Both the position numbers and the translations under genes were made by a program. 64,000 bases of DNA from Bacteroidia bacterium (lineage in GTDB: Bacteria; Bacteroidota; Bacteroidia; M30B66). The DNA lies in assembly GCA_018401705.1 (NCBI GenBank), contig JAGYKL010000013.1, positions 1 through 64,000 on the forward strand. The letters run 5' to 3'. Of this stretch, positions 1-9,062 are shown in pieces (the stretch's first letter is position 1; each line of letters opens with the position of its first letter). The notes under the pieces were generated by a model that saw only the letters and a list, made by a program, of their open reading frames with translations, was not told the DNA's origin and did not search any database.

Positions 1-1
1 T

Positions 2-346
2 ATTGCATTAGGTGTAGATATGTTTGATTGCGTTATGCCAACTAGAAATGCACGAAATGGGATGCTTTTTACTTCAGAAGGCATTATCAATATTAGAAAT
101 GAGAAGTGGAAGAGAGATTTTTCTCCTCTAGATCCTATGAATCATACGTTTGTAGATACTCAATATACCAAAGCCTATGTGCGTCACTTATTCATTGCAG
201 GTGAATATCTTTCGGGAATGGTAGCCAGTGTTCATAATTTAGGTTTTTACCTTTGGTTGGTGGGCGAAGCCCGGAAACATATTTTAAATGGCGATTTTAC
301 TGAGTGGAAGAACGAAATTCTTCCTAAACTTGGCCGACGTTTATGA
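2..346 (+). CDS. tgt: queuine tRNA-ribosyltransferase, C-terminal part
   Basis: Exchanges the anticodon guanine of GUN tRNAs for a queuine-type base. The frame is open to the left edge, so only the last ~114 codons are present. The catalytic-aspartate motif VDMFDCVMPTRNAR is at the start, and the conserved helix with HNLGFYLWL follows. The stop overlaps the next ATG by four bases (ATGA), so the gene is translationally coupled to the permease. The zinc-ligand region, normally C-x-C-x2-C, reads DPMNHTFVDTQYTKAY and has no cysteine, although the partner histidine (VHN) is kept. From memory this is common in Bacteroidota Tgt. Confidence 0.93.
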   Translation: MALGVDMFDCVMPTRNARNGMLFTSEGIINIRNEKWKRDFSPLDPMNHTFVDTQYTKAYVRHLFIAGEYLSGMVASVHNLGFYLWLVGEARKHILNGDFTEWKNEILPKLGRRL

Positions 347-1428
347 AGTTGTACCTATTAGATAAGTATATAATAAAGAAGTTCCTAGGCACATTCTTTT
401 ATGCAGTGCTCATGTTTGGCGTGGTTTTACCCGTGATTTTCGACCTTACTGAAAAGATGGACGATATCATCGAAAAGGAAATTCCTATTTCCGAACTGCT
501 TCTTGATTATTATCTCAACTTCATTCCATATTTCGCCAATCTTTTTACACCCATCTTTGCTTTTATTAGTGTGGTCTTTTTTACTTCAAAAATGGCCAAT
601 CAAACTGAAATTGTAGCTATTCTAAGTGGGGGAGTTAGTTTTAGGCGATTGCTTCGTCCTTTCATGCTAAGCGCTATTGTAGTAGCCATGTTTTCGTTTG
701 TTTTGGGCAGTTTCATAATTCCACCAGCAAATGAGAGGCGCCTCGCTTTTGAATATAAGTACATGAAATTCAACTGGAACAGACACTTCAGTAATCTCCA
801 TCGTCAAATTGTTCCCGGCACATTTGTTTACCTCGAAAGCTACACCCAGAATACCGGAACTGGCTTTAGGTTTACTCAGGAAAAGTTCAAGGGGCAAAAA
901 ATGGAGTATAAAATCAGCGCCGATTACATTCGATGGGACTCTACTGCTCAAACCTGGAGCCTAGATAACATGGTTTACCGAAAATTTAACGGTAAAAAAG
1001 AAACCATTAGAAAAGAAACGAAACTCGATACTATGATGGAGTTTCTTCCAAGAGACTTTGCTTTGGCAGATGACGACGTTGAAATGATGAATTTCGTTGA
1101 ACTCAATGAGTTTATTGAAAAAGAAAAGTCGAAAGGCTCAGAATTTATTGATTACTATATACTTGAGAAGCATCGACGAATGGCCAACCCTGTTTCAAAT
1201 ATTATTTTGGCACTCATTGCTGTTCCTCTTGCTGGGCGGAAGGTAAGAGGAGGTGTAGGCTTGCATATCGGCATTGGAATCGGAATTAGTTTCTCCTATG
1301 TTATGCTTATGCAGGTGTCGTCTGTCTTTGCCACCGAAGGTGGGATTGATGCAGCTATAGCTGCATGGATACCTAATATTATTTATATGGTTCTGGCATT
1401 ATTCCTTCTCGAGAAAGCCCCAAAATAA
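343..1428 (+). CDS. LptF/LptG family permease (YjgP/YjgQ)
   Basis: Inner-membrane subunit of the ABC machine that extracts lipopolysaccharide and passes it to the periplasmic bridge. The 361 residues show the family layout: three N-terminal transmembrane segments (about 12-40, 58-80, 100-122), a periplasmic beta-rich region (about 130-255), and three C-terminal segments (about 280-357). The first segment begins with the typical LDKYIIKKFLGTF. It overlaps the tgt stop by four bases, a gene pair often seen in Bacteroidota. LptF and LptG cannot be told apart from sequence alone here. Confidence 0.92.
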   Translation: MKLYLLDKYIIKKFLGTFFYAVLMFGVVLPVIFDLTEKMDDIIEKEIPISELLLDYYLNFIPYFANLFTPIFAFISVVFFTSKMANQTEIVAILSGGVSFRRLLRPFMLSAIVVAMFSFVLGSFIIPPANERRLAFEYKYMKFNWNRHFSNLHRQIVPGTFVYLESYTQNTGTGFRFTQEKFKGQKMEYKISADYIRWDSTAQTWSLDNMVYRKFNGKKETIRKETKLDTMMEFLPRDFALADDDVEMMNFVELNEFIEKEKSKGSEFIDYYILEKHRRMANPVSNIILALIAVPLAGRKVRGGVGLHIGIGIGISFSYVMLMQVSSVFATEGGIDAAIAAWIPNIIYMVLALFLLEKAPK

Positions 1429-1779
1429 ATTTTCTTCAAGCTGCCTTTTTAATTATATACACTTCAATTCTAGAAGACTACATTTTTGAAGTTATTTCTA
1501 TGAAGAATGAGGAATAAAAGGAAAGGTTTCACGTTTTATAGGAATGTTAAAAACACTTAATATGTAATGAATTCTCCAAATTATGTAATGATAGTGTAAA
1601 TCGAATTTTTACTTTTGTATTCTATTATTATTTAAAACTTATCGCATTATAAATCTTAACCAGGCAGCACAAGATTGTTGTACCATTATTAGTGTTTTAA
1701 TAATCAAGCAGTTAAATTTAAGATTAGTGTTTGCGAAAGGTTTGTTTTTATAACATGACCACCACAAACTATTTATATT
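1429..1779. other. 351-base intergenic region, long leader of the NYN gene
   Basis: No plausible coding frame. It holds a TACTTTTG -7 box at 1610-1617, which would give the NYN/cold-shock gene a leader of about 160 bases. Inside that leader lies a weak AT-only hairpin (ATTATTA...TAATAAT, about 1685-1705). I see no terminator for the upstream permease gene. Confidence 0.5.
1610..1617 (+). promoter_or_regulatory. candidate -7 box TACTTTTG
   Basis: Perfect match to the Bacteroidota -7 consensus TAnnTTTG. The -33 position carries ATG instead of TTG at a 19-base spacing. It would drive the gene that starts at 1780. Confidence 0.5.
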
Positions 1780-2769
1780 ATGTTTAATCCCCAAAATGGC
1801 CTAGTCCGCATAGGCGTTTTCTATGACGGAAACTATTTTCTTCACGTTAGTAATTACTATAACTATTTTCATGAGAAACGAAGAAGAATAAGCATCGCAG
1901 GTTTGCATAGTTTTATTCGCAATCAGGTTGCCAATGAAATGGATGTTGATTCTAAGCTTTGTCAAGTTGTTGATGCCCACTATTTTAGGGGTAGAATGAG
2001 TGCTTATGATGCATCTCAGAGAGGAAATCAATTGTATAATGATAGGCTATTTGATGACGTATTAATGTCTGAAGGAGTTGTAACCCATTATCTTCCACTT
2101 AGAAGCAAGGGCGGTCGAAAAGAAGAAAAAGGCATCGATGTTTGGTTAGCTCTTGAAGCTCTTGAGCTTACAATGATGAAGAAATACGATGTTTTAGTGC
2201 TTATTACTGCTGATGGAGACTTTGTTCCGCTTATTAGGAAAGTTAATACACTCGGCACGCGAGTTATGGCATTAAGCTGGGAATTTGAATATACCGATGA
2301 TACAAATCGGGAAATTATTACCAAAACTTCATCCGATCTTCTTAGAGAAGTTACTTATCCTGTTGCTATGCATAAAGTAATTGATGATGCCAAAAGTGCT
2401 TCATCTGACTTAATTGCTCAATTGTTTGTTTCGCAAGAAAGTGCTCCAAAATCATATAAGAACATCATAGATAAGGGAGATGCCAAAATCTCTAAATCAC
2501 TTAACATGAAGTCAGGTTATGGGTTTGTTGCTTATCCTCCTAATAATTTATTTTTCCATTACCTGGATGTAATTGAAGGTGACTTCAACGAAATCAAAGA
2601 TGGAGATACTGTTGAATTTACAATTGAGGTCAACGATAAAGGCAACGAAGTTGCAAAGAACGTTAGAAAAGTGAGTGATGATCTTTACGTGGAGTTTGAT
2701 GAAGACGAGCAGGAAGAGAATGACCCAAACAGATGGAGTTCAATTGACTTTGATGATATCGGAAACTAA
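1780..2769 (+). CDS. NYN-domain (LabA/DUF88) protein with C-terminal cold-shock domain
   Basis: Predicted RNA-targeting nuclease. Residues ~8-178 form a NYN/PIN-like domain with the expected acidic residues: D16 in VFYDGNY, D120 in KGID, and D145/D147 in ITADGDF. Residues ~244-297 read as a cold-shock/OB fold with SGYGFVAYPPNNLFFH, matching the GFGFI...FFH RNA-binding pattern. The tail is acidic (VEFDEDEQEEND) and ends RWSSIDFDDIGN. It is monocistronic behind a long leader. The domain pair suggests nucleic-acid binding next to a nuclease core; the substrate is unknown. NYN assignment is firm, the cold-shock assignment fairly firm. Confidence 0.85.
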   Translation: MFNPQNGLVRIGVFYDGNYFLHVSNYYNYFHEKRRRISIAGLHSFIRNQVANEMDVDSKLCQVVDAHYFRGRMSAYDASQRGNQLYNDRLFDDVLMSEGVVTHYLPLRSKGGRKEEKGIDVWLALEALELTMMKKYDVLVLITADGDFVPLIRKVNTLGTRVMALSWEFEYTDDTNREIITKTSSDLLREVTYPVAMHKVIDDAKSASSDLIAQLFVSQESAPKSYKNIIDKGDAKISKSLNMKSGYGFVAYPPNNLFFHYLDVIEGDFNEIKDGDTVEFTIEVNDKGNEVAKNVRKVSDDLYVEFDEDEQEENDPNRWSSIDFDDIGN

Positions 2770-2799
2770 GTTTTCACTCTTCTTTTCAAATAACTTCGG

Positions 2800-3870
2800 C
2801 TATACGAGAAAATCCAGATTCACTGTATTTAAGGAAATAGCTTTTTCTCCATCAAGTATTTCTTCATGAACGAGGTGTTTTCCTGCTCCATCTAAGACTT
2901 CATCAATACTCAGGATTGAGCCGTAAGGAACTTTCGCGTTGATTAATTTTCTGCTAATCTCTTCCCGCGTTAAGCGGTGAAATTTTGGTTTTAGGAAATC
3001 ATAAAGCTCAGCTCGGTTTTTTACTCTTGATGCATTGTCATGAAATAATTGACTATCAGAATTCTCTGGAAGTTCAAGAACTTTTAACAATGCTTTGAAT
3101 TGATTGTCATTGCCAATTGCGAGAACAATTTCTTTATTGTCGGCAGTTCTAAAACATTCGCCATAAGGTGAAATATTGGGGTGAAGCGTTCCCATTCTTC
3201 CTGCCAAGTGGTTCATCATCAGGTAATTGCTCGCTTGATTTATGAGAGCCCCAATTGCTGCATCAAGTAGATTAACTCTCACAATTGCACCATCACCCAT
3301 TTGTTGCTTCCTCAATAAGGCCATCAAAATGCCTTCTTTTAGTTGATGCCCAGCCAATAAGTCGATAAAAGCAACTGGCAATCGGGCAGGGGAGTCGCCC
3401 GTTCCACTCATCGACAAATATCCGGCTTCAGCCTGCAAAACAATATCATAAGCAGGTCTGTCATCATCCGCATGAAATGCGTCAATCTGACCAATAATTA
3501 GTTGAGGGTAATTTGCTCTAAGCTGTTCAGGCAAAAGGTTCATTTTAGCTGCCGACGAAGTCTTGAAATTCATCAAAACAATATCAGCATCTACAAAATA
3601 TTCATCTAACTTCACTCTGCAGGTAGCGTCATTGATGTCAAGAAATTCAATAGTCTTACCTGAGTTTACAGAAGCATAGTAGGCCGATATTTTGCCTTTT
3701 TCACCCTTAAGTTTCCAACTGCGTGTAACATCTCCATTTGCAGGCGGTTCAATTTTAATAACCTGTGCTCCGCACTCTGCAAAAAACCTACCTACCGATG
3801 GACCCGCTAAAACTGAAGCCAGCTCAATTACCTTTAGGTTTTTGAAAAATGTTCCGTGGATTGATTCCAT
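2800..3870 (-). CDS. CaiB/BaiF family CoA transferase / racemase
   Basis: Class III CoA transferase or alpha-methylacyl-CoA racemase-type enzyme acting on acyl-CoA thioesters. The N-terminus has the family signature VIELASVLAGPSVGRFFAE, followed by VIKIEPP and, later, the NASNYLMM/GTLHPNISPYG region before the active site. 356 residues is at the short end for the family. The start ATG shares one base with the stop of the upstream tamL-like gene (TAATG), so the two are coupled. The substrate cannot be predicted from the neighbours. Confidence 0.88.
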   Translation of the reverse strand: MESIHGTFFKNLKVIELASVLAGPSVGRFFAECGAQVIKIEPPANGDVTRSWKLKGEKGKISAYYASVNSGKTIEFLDINDATCRVKLDEYFVDADIVLMNFKTSSAAKMNLLPEQLRANYPQLIIGQIDAFHADDDRPAYDIVLQAEAGYLSMSGTGDSPARLPVAFIDLLAGHQLKEGILMALLRKQQMGDGAIVRVNLLDAAIGALINQASNYLMMNHLAGRMGTLHPNISPYGECFRTADNKEIVLAIGNDNQFKALLKVLELPENSDSQLFHDNASRVKNRAELYDFLKPKFHRLTREEISRKLINAKVPYGSILSIDEVLDGAGKHLVHEEILDGEKAISLNTVNLDFLV

Positions 3871-6305
3871 TAGAAAGGATACCCGATTCCTAAATTAAAA
3901 TTAACTCTATTCATTTTTAGACGACCAAAAGACCATCTGTCATTTTCAGCATATGATGGCTCTCTGAAAGGATGAGCAGCATCTAGTCTTATAATGAAGA
4001 AGTCAAAATTAAATCTCAAACCTAGTCCTGCTCCAACAGCAATTTCTTTATAGAATCGATCAAATTGAAATTCAGCCATAGGCCTCGCTTCGTCTTTTTG
4101 TCGAAGCCAAATATTACCTGCATCAACAAACACAGCTCCTTCAAAAAGCTTGTAAAGCTTTGCCCTGTATTCAAAGTTCATTTCAAGTTTGATGTCGCCA
4201 ATCTGATCAAATCGCACGTCTCCGATTGGTGAGTAACCACCCGGACCCAATGATCTGGCTATCCAAGCTCGCATTCCATTAGCTCCACCTCCAAAAAAGC
4301 TCTTCACAAATGGCATGACCTCGCTATTGTTGTATGGAATGCCTAATCCAATGATGCTGCGCATTGCAATTGATGATGTTTTTCCGATATATCTGTAATA
4401 CCTCAAGTCAGTATCAAATCGAACAAATTGTGAATAGGGTACTCCGAAAATTACAAACTTGTCGTCTATCTTACCTGGATTAGCATAAAGGAATCGAGTG
4501 CCATTAAGCAACAATCCCGAACTTTCGAAATTACCTTGGAAGAAGAAGAAATTCTTTGATTCACCAACGCGCTGACTATTGTAGATGTAGGTGTAGCGCA
4601 TAGATGAGATTAACTGGCTTTGAAAGCTGTTTCTAAGAAAAAGGTTATTCGATTGATCTAGCAGCTGCTCAAAGCTTGAACTAAGATTTACATTTACAAA
4701 ATTGACTTCAGCCGGATTAAAAATGTTAGTTATCTTGTTGTTTGGCTTTGCTGTATACCCGTATGATGTATTGAAGATTGATCTTTGATAGTCGGGTCTT
4801 TGCTGGTAATTGTAAGATGAAATGATTTTTGTTTTTGGATTAGAACTCCCTATAAAGTTCATGAATTTTGGAATTTTCGGTAATTGAATTGAAGCCTCTG
4901 GACCAAACAATAATGTATTGAAAGGAAGATATTGTTGAATTGTTTCGTTTTCGTTATTAACGTCATTCACAATTTGTTGTACTTCTAGTGCACCGTTTAA
5001 TCGAACTTCAAAAAGTTCCAGGCCTTTCAAAAGATTATTGTTTTGATAAATAAAATCTAAGGCAACTCCCAGATTTCCTGCAGTATTGGTTCCTTGCGTT
5101 TGCACTGTAAAGCCATGCCTTGGCTTTGGACTAACTTGAATTTCACAATCTAAAAGGTCGGAAGAGTCGGCATCAACAAGCTTATACTGCACATTGATGA
5201 ACTTAAATGCTCGGTAATCTGAGATTCTACGATATGTTAATTCAGCATCTTTTTTACTATACAAATCACCTTTCTTTACAAAAATCGAAGGCTTCAAAGC
5301 TTTAGGTCTAAAACTTAAATGGTCTTCACTTATGTAATGTATATTATCAAAAAACAGGGTGTCTGAACTAAGAGAATCAGTCTTTCTTATACTGTAATCG
5401 CCTGTAACATAGATATCGTTGATTTTATATCTAACGTGTGGATAGCTAATCGTGCTATCAACAAAACCTTTAATCCGTTTAACAGGATTGCTAACTTTCA
5501 TAGTTAAATCAACCTGATGGTTACCAACACTGCTGTCGGCAGTGAAACTGATATAGCTTTTTACAAATGAGTAATATCCTTTGTTTTTGAGAAAAGATGT
5601 TATTCTATCTCGTTCAGCATCTAATTCATCTGTCTGATAGCGCTCTGAATTGCTGAGCAGACTTTGCTTAATATTGCTTTGTATGAGACTCTCAATCGTT
5701 GGATCTTCGATCTGGTAGGCTATTTTTCTATAGCGGTATGGCTCACCAGCATTAACTATGTAACCAGCATTTAACATTTTGGGTCTGTTCTTAACGCTAA
5801 TTACAGTATCGGTAACTACAGCATTAAAATAACCGTTATTTCTCAAGTACAACTCAATTTGTGTTGTAGACCTGTTCATTATAGATTTATCAAACAAAAC
5901 GGGTGGCTCACCAACCGTTAGTCTCCATTTGGCAAGGCTTAAAGGTTCGACATTTCGAGGCCTTTTGCCTTCTGATTTTCTTTGTGCATTAAGCTGTTCG
6001 CGCTTATTTAAACGTTTTTCATAGCGAGGCTCGAACTTCTCCTTATTCACTGTTTGATAAATCCACAAATGAAATCGCCAAAAACCAAAAATCTTCCTGT
6101 TGGGCTTTTGTCTGATATAGGCAGATAAATCAGAATCGCTTAATTCGGTTTTGTTTTCAAGAATGATATTTCGATTTAAAAGATGCTCTCCTTCAGGAAT
6201 CTTTCGGGTAGGTGAACATGACCATACAAGCATTGTAAGCAAGAAAATCGCTGCTTGAACGGATACACCGTGATGAAAGAAAGAGAATTTGTGTCGCGAA
6301 TGCAT
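3870..6305 (-). CDS. TamL-type Omp85 outer-membrane protein (lipidated TamA homologue)
   Basis: Omp85/BamA superfamily translocation or assembly protein. Near the N-terminus is a hydrophobic segment ending LVWSCS, a workable lipoprotein signal, as in Bacteroidota TamL. POTRA-like repeats follow, then a C-terminal 16-strand barrel of the bacterial surface antigen type with GGGANGMRAW and a terminal aromatic residue (NLGIGYPF). I choose the ATG at 6305 over an in-frame codon at 6335 because the latter lies inside a good minus-strand -7 box (6333-6340). It is divergent from a SpoU methyltransferase gene and coupled to the downstream CoA transferase. TamL normally partners a TamB-like protein, which is not in this window. 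Confidence 0.88.
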   Translation of the reverse strand: MHSRHKFSFFHHGVSVQAAIFLLTMLVWSCSPTRKIPEGEHLLNRNIILENKTELSDSDLSAYIRQKPNRKIFGFWRFHLWIYQTVNKEKFEPRYEKRLNKREQLNAQRKSEGKRPRNVEPLSLAKWRLTVGEPPVLFDKSIMNRSTTQIELYLRNNGYFNAVVTDTVISVKNRPKMLNAGYIVNAGEPYRYRKIAYQIEDPTIESLIQSNIKQSLLSNSERYQTDELDAERDRITSFLKNKGYYSFVKSYISFTADSSVGNHQVDLTMKVSNPVKRIKGFVDSTISYPHVRYKINDIYVTGDYSIRKTDSLSSDTLFFDNIHYISEDHLSFRPKALKPSIFVKKGDLYSKKDAELTYRRISDYRAFKFINVQYKLVDADSSDLLDCEIQVSPKPRHGFTVQTQGTNTAGNLGVALDFIYQNNNLLKGLELFEVRLNGALEVQQIVNDVNNENETIQQYLPFNTLLFGPEASIQLPKIPKFMNFIGSSNPKTKIISSYNYQQRPDYQRSIFNTSYGYTAKPNNKITNIFNPAEVNFVNVNLSSSFEQLLDQSNNLFLRNSFQSQLISSMRYTYIYNSQRVGESKNFFFFQGNFESSGLLLNGTRFLYANPGKIDDKFVIFGVPYSQFVRFDTDLRYYRYIGKTSSIAMRSIIGLGIPYNNSEVMPFVKSFFGGGANGMRAWIARSLGPGGYSPIGDVRFDQIGDIKLEMNFEYRAKLYKLFEGAVFVDAGNIWLRQKDEARPMAEFQFDRFYKEIAVGAGLGLRFNFDFFIIRLDAAHPFREPSYAENDRWSFGRLKMNRVNFNLGIGYPF

Positions 6306-6318
6306 CCGTACTTTATGG

Positions 6319-6326
6319 TACCTTTG
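6319..6326 (+). promoter_or_regulatory. -7 box TACCTTTG for the SpoU methyltransferase gene
   Basis: Perfect TAnnTTTG, 25 bases before the ATG at 6352, giving a leader of about 20 bases. It lies on the tamL side of the minus-strand -7 box at 6333-6340, so the two promoters interlock. Confidence 0.5.
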
Positions 6327-6332
6327 AAACGT

Positions 6333-6340
6333 CAAAAATA
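6333..6340 (-). promoter_or_regulatory. -7 box TATTTTTG for the tamL-like gene
   Basis: Perfect TAnnTTTG on the minus strand. Its position rules out translation starting at 6335 and supports the ATG at 6305. Confidence 0.5.
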
Positions 6341-6351
6341 AGTGCTTTTAA

Positions 6352-7113
6352 ATGCTGGGCAAAAAGAGAATCAGCGAACTGCAATCTTTACACCAAAAGA
6401 AGTTCAGAATTCAAAAAAATAAATTCTTCGCCGAAGGTCGAAAGATAGTGCTTGAATTGCTCAATAATAAATATCCTATTGAAGAGCTTTATGCAACAAA
6501 CGATTTTCTTCAAACCCACAAAAAGCTAATCGCTGAAAAGCATATATCAATTGTTGAAATAAATACTATAGAGCTTCAGAAAATTAGTACATTAAAGAAT
6601 CCTGATGATGCCTTTGCTGTTTGTGAAATGCCTTTTAATTCTAGTCCCGAAATAAAGCCAGATGCACTTTATTTATTTCTTGATGCTATTCGTGATCCAG
6701 GGAATTTAGGCAGTTTAATTCGCCTTGCCGATTGGTTTAGTATAGAAAAGGTTTTTCTTTCTTCCGATTGTGTTGAGTGGACTAATCCTAAAGTTATCCA
6801 AGCTACCATGGGCTCTTTCATTAGACAACAACCTCTGGTTGTGGATGACAAATTTTGGGAATCAATTCCTGACAATATTGAGGTAGTCTCTGCTGATTTG
6901 GATGGTCAAAACTTTTATACTGAATTTAAAGGTAGTTCTGGGATCTATATCATTAGTAATGAAGCAAATGGCCTTAGCGAAGAACTGAATCATAGAGTTA
7001 CAAATAAAGTTCACATTCCTTCACCTAAAGCAAGCGCCGAATCTCTAAATGCTGCCATGGCAGCTGGAATCCTGCTAGGAGAACTTAGCCGAAGGAAATT
7101 CTGGTCGAAATAA
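6352..7113 (+). CDS. TrmH/SpoU-family RNA 2'-O-methyltransferase
   Basis: SAM-dependent ribose methyltransferase of the SPOUT class, probably acting on rRNA or tRNA. Residues ~1-95 form the small substrate-binding domain. The catalytic knot then shows all three motifs: LDAIRDPGNLGSLIRLAD (motif 1, with the key Asn and Arg), ISNEANGLS (motif 2) and IPSPKASAESLNAAMAAGI (motif 3). 253 residues matches the RlmB/TsnR-like size. It is transcribed away from tamL. The exact target nucleotide cannot be read from sequence. Confidence 0.92.
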   Translation: MLGKKRISELQSLHQKKFRIQKNKFFAEGRKIVLELLNNKYPIEELYATNDFLQTHKKLIAEKHISIVEINTIELQKISTLKNPDDAFAVCEMPFNSSPEIKPDALYLFLDAIRDPGNLGSLIRLADWFSIEKVFLSSDCVEWTNPKVIQATMGSFIRQQPLVVDDKFWESIPDNIEVVSADLDGQNFYTEFKGSSGIYIISNEANGLSEELNHRVTNKVHIPSPKASAESLNAAMAAGILLGELSRRKFWSK

Positions 7114-7138
7114 TCCGGTAAAACATTAATTTTATCAC

Positions 7139-8176
7139 GTGTATAAATCATTTCTACGTCCACTTTTATTTCTCCTTCCGCCTGAAAAGGCTCACAAAAT
7201 CACCATCTTTCTATTAAAGTCTATCCTTATAATTCCGGGTGTTGATTTACTGTTTCAATGGTATTCTTCGGGTAACAATGCGCATTTGAGATATGATAAG
7301 AAAGGCTTGCGTTTTCCGAATCGAGTTGGCCTGGCGGCAGGTTTCGATAAAGACGCTGTTTCATATAAAGCCCTTCGCCACTTGGGTTTCGGCAGTATTG
7401 AAGTAGGTACTGTTACTCCTAAAGCTCAGCCTGGAAATCCTCAACCAAGATTATTTCGCCTACCAGCTGATGAAGCCATGATTAACAGAATGGGCTTTAA
7501 TAATGAAGGTGTTGTGGCTTTAAGAAAACGACTTGAATCAAGACCCGATTCACTTGTAATTGGAGGAAATATTGGTAAAAATAAAGCTACTCCTAATGAA
7601 GATGCTATTGAAGATTACCTTATTTCATTCAGAGAGTTAAAGGATGTAGTAGATTATTATGCTATAAATGTTAGTTCTCCCAATACACCGGGATTGCGTG
7701 CCTTGCAAGAGAAAGAGCCTTTGCTTGCTCTCATAAAAGCTATTCAGGAAGAAGCCAGACATTTAGAAGCTGATCAACCAATATTGTTGAAAATAGCACC
7801 AGATTTAAGTCCTGAACAATTAGATGATATTATTGATATTGTTTCAACTTGTCAGTTGGATGGCGTCATAGCTACAAATACAACAATAGACAGGAGTAAC
7901 TTGAAAACTCCTGCTCTGCAAATTGATTCAATAGGAGCTGGTGGATTGAGTGGTAAGCCTGTTAAAAATCGTTCTACTGAGGTAATCAGTTATTTGAGAG
8001 AGAATTTAGGTGATGATCCATTGATTATTGGAGTAGGGGGCATTTTTTCTGCAAAAGATGCTATTGAAAAAATCGAGGCTGGAGCAGATATCGTTCAGGT
8101 TTATACTGGTTTTATTTATGAAGGTCCGTCTTTATTAAGACAGATTCACAAGGAAATGCTCAAGGAAAAGCCATGA
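7139..8176 (+). CDS. pyrD: dihydroorotate dehydrogenase, quinone-dependent (class 2)
   Basis: Oxidises dihydroorotate to orotate and passes electrons from FMN to the quinone pool (pyrimidine synthesis, membrane-associated). The N-terminal helix that docks to the membrane (YKSFLRPLLFLLPPEKAHK) is the class 2 hallmark. NVSSPNTPGLR carries the catalytic serine, and later glycine motifs GVGGI and VQVYTGF bind FMN phosphate. The start is a GTG at 7139; no ATG is available before the conserved N-terminus, so GTG is well supported. The stop overlaps the HMG-CoA lyase start by four bases. Confidence 0.96.
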   Translation: MYKSFLRPLLFLLPPEKAHKITIFLLKSILIIPGVDLLFQWYSSGNNAHLRYDKKGLRFPNRVGLAAGFDKDAVSYKALRHLGFGSIEVGTVTPKAQPGNPQPRLFRLPADEAMINRMGFNNEGVVALRKRLESRPDSLVIGGNIGKNKATPNEDAIEDYLISFRELKDVVDYYAINVSSPNTPGLRALQEKEPLLALIKAIQEEARHLEADQPILLKIAPDLSPEQLDDIIDIVSTCQLDGVIATNTTIDRSNLKTPALQIDSIGAGGLSGKPVKNRSTEVISYLRENLGDDPLIIGVGGIFSAKDAIEKIEAGADIVQVYTGFIYEGPSLLRQIHKEMLKEKP

Positions 8177-9030
8177 TACAGATTACTGAATGCCCTAGAG
8201 ATGCCATGCAAGGCATACATGATTTTATCCCAACTGAGCAAAAGATAGATTATATAAAATCCCTTATTGAAGTTGGGTTTCCTGTCATTGATACAGGAAG
8301 TTTTGTTTCTTCAAAGGCAATTCCTCAAATGGCAGATTCAGCCAAAGTGTTTGAAGCCTTAGGAGAAGTAAATAACAATACAAAACTTTTGGCCATCGTA
8401 GCAAATGCCAGAGGTGCTGAAAATGCTTGTGCTTTTGACAACATCACCTATTTAGGCTTCCCTTTTTCCATTTCTGAAACGTTTCAAAAAAGAAATACTA
8501 ATGCAGGAATTGAGGAATCTTTAGCAAGAGTTGAGGAAATATTGTCATTGGCTCAAAAGCATTCAAAAACACTATTGGTTTATCTTTCAATGGCATTCGG
8601 AAATCCATATGGTGATGAATGGTCGCCTGACTTGGTAACTCATTGGGCTGAGAAACTTAACTTATTGGGAATAAAAGATATAGCATTGGCAGATACAACA
8701 GGAGTTTCAGACATTGAAAGAATTGATTCTCTTTTCTCTACGATTATTCCAGAGCTTCAGGATTGTAGAATTGTAGCTCATTTACATTCTTTGCCACACG
8801 AAGTGAAGGCAAAAACGCAGGCAGCATATCAGGCTGGTTGCAGAAATTTTGATTCGGCTCTAAAGGGCTTTGGAGGTTGTCCAATGGCAACCGACGATTT
8901 AACAGGCAATATGGCAACTGAAATAATATCAGCTTGGGCAAGCGAAAATAAAATTGAAACTTCTTTGAACCCGGAAAAGCTTCAAAATGCAATGCGAAAA
9001 GCCGATTTTCTCTTTAATGCCTACCACTAA
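8173..9030 (+). CDS. hydroxymethylglutaryl-CoA lyase
   Basis: Cleaves 3-hydroxy-3-methylglutaryl-CoA to acetoacetate and acetyl-CoA at the end of leucine catabolism. The TIM-barrel HMGL family shows ITECPRDAMQG (substrate and metal Asp/Arg), AHLHSLPHE (metal histidines) and the signature loop ALKGFGGCPMA with the active cysteine, followed by TGNMATE. 285 residues is normal. It is coupled to pyrD by an ATGA overlap, which is an unrelated pathway, so the pairing is probably transcriptional convenience. Confidence 0.93.
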   Translation: MIQITECPRDAMQGIHDFIPTEQKIDYIKSLIEVGFPVIDTGSFVSSKAIPQMADSAKVFEALGEVNNNTKLLAIVANARGAENACAFDNITYLGFPFSISETFQKRNTNAGIEESLARVEEILSLAQKHSKTLLVYLSMAFGNPYGDEWSPDLVTHWAEKLNLLGIKDIALADTTGVSDIERIDSLFSTIIPELQDCRIVAHLHSLPHEVKAKTQAAYQAGCRNFDSALKGFGGCPMATDDLTGNMATEIISAWASENKIETSLNPEKLQNAMRKADFLFNAYH

Positions 9031-9062
9031 TTGTCTAATTTTACATCTTTAGTAGAATATTC

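Noticed and set aside
6669-6875. 68-codon frame opposite the SpoU methyltransferase
   Set aside because: Lies fully opposite conserved catalytic motifs, no support.
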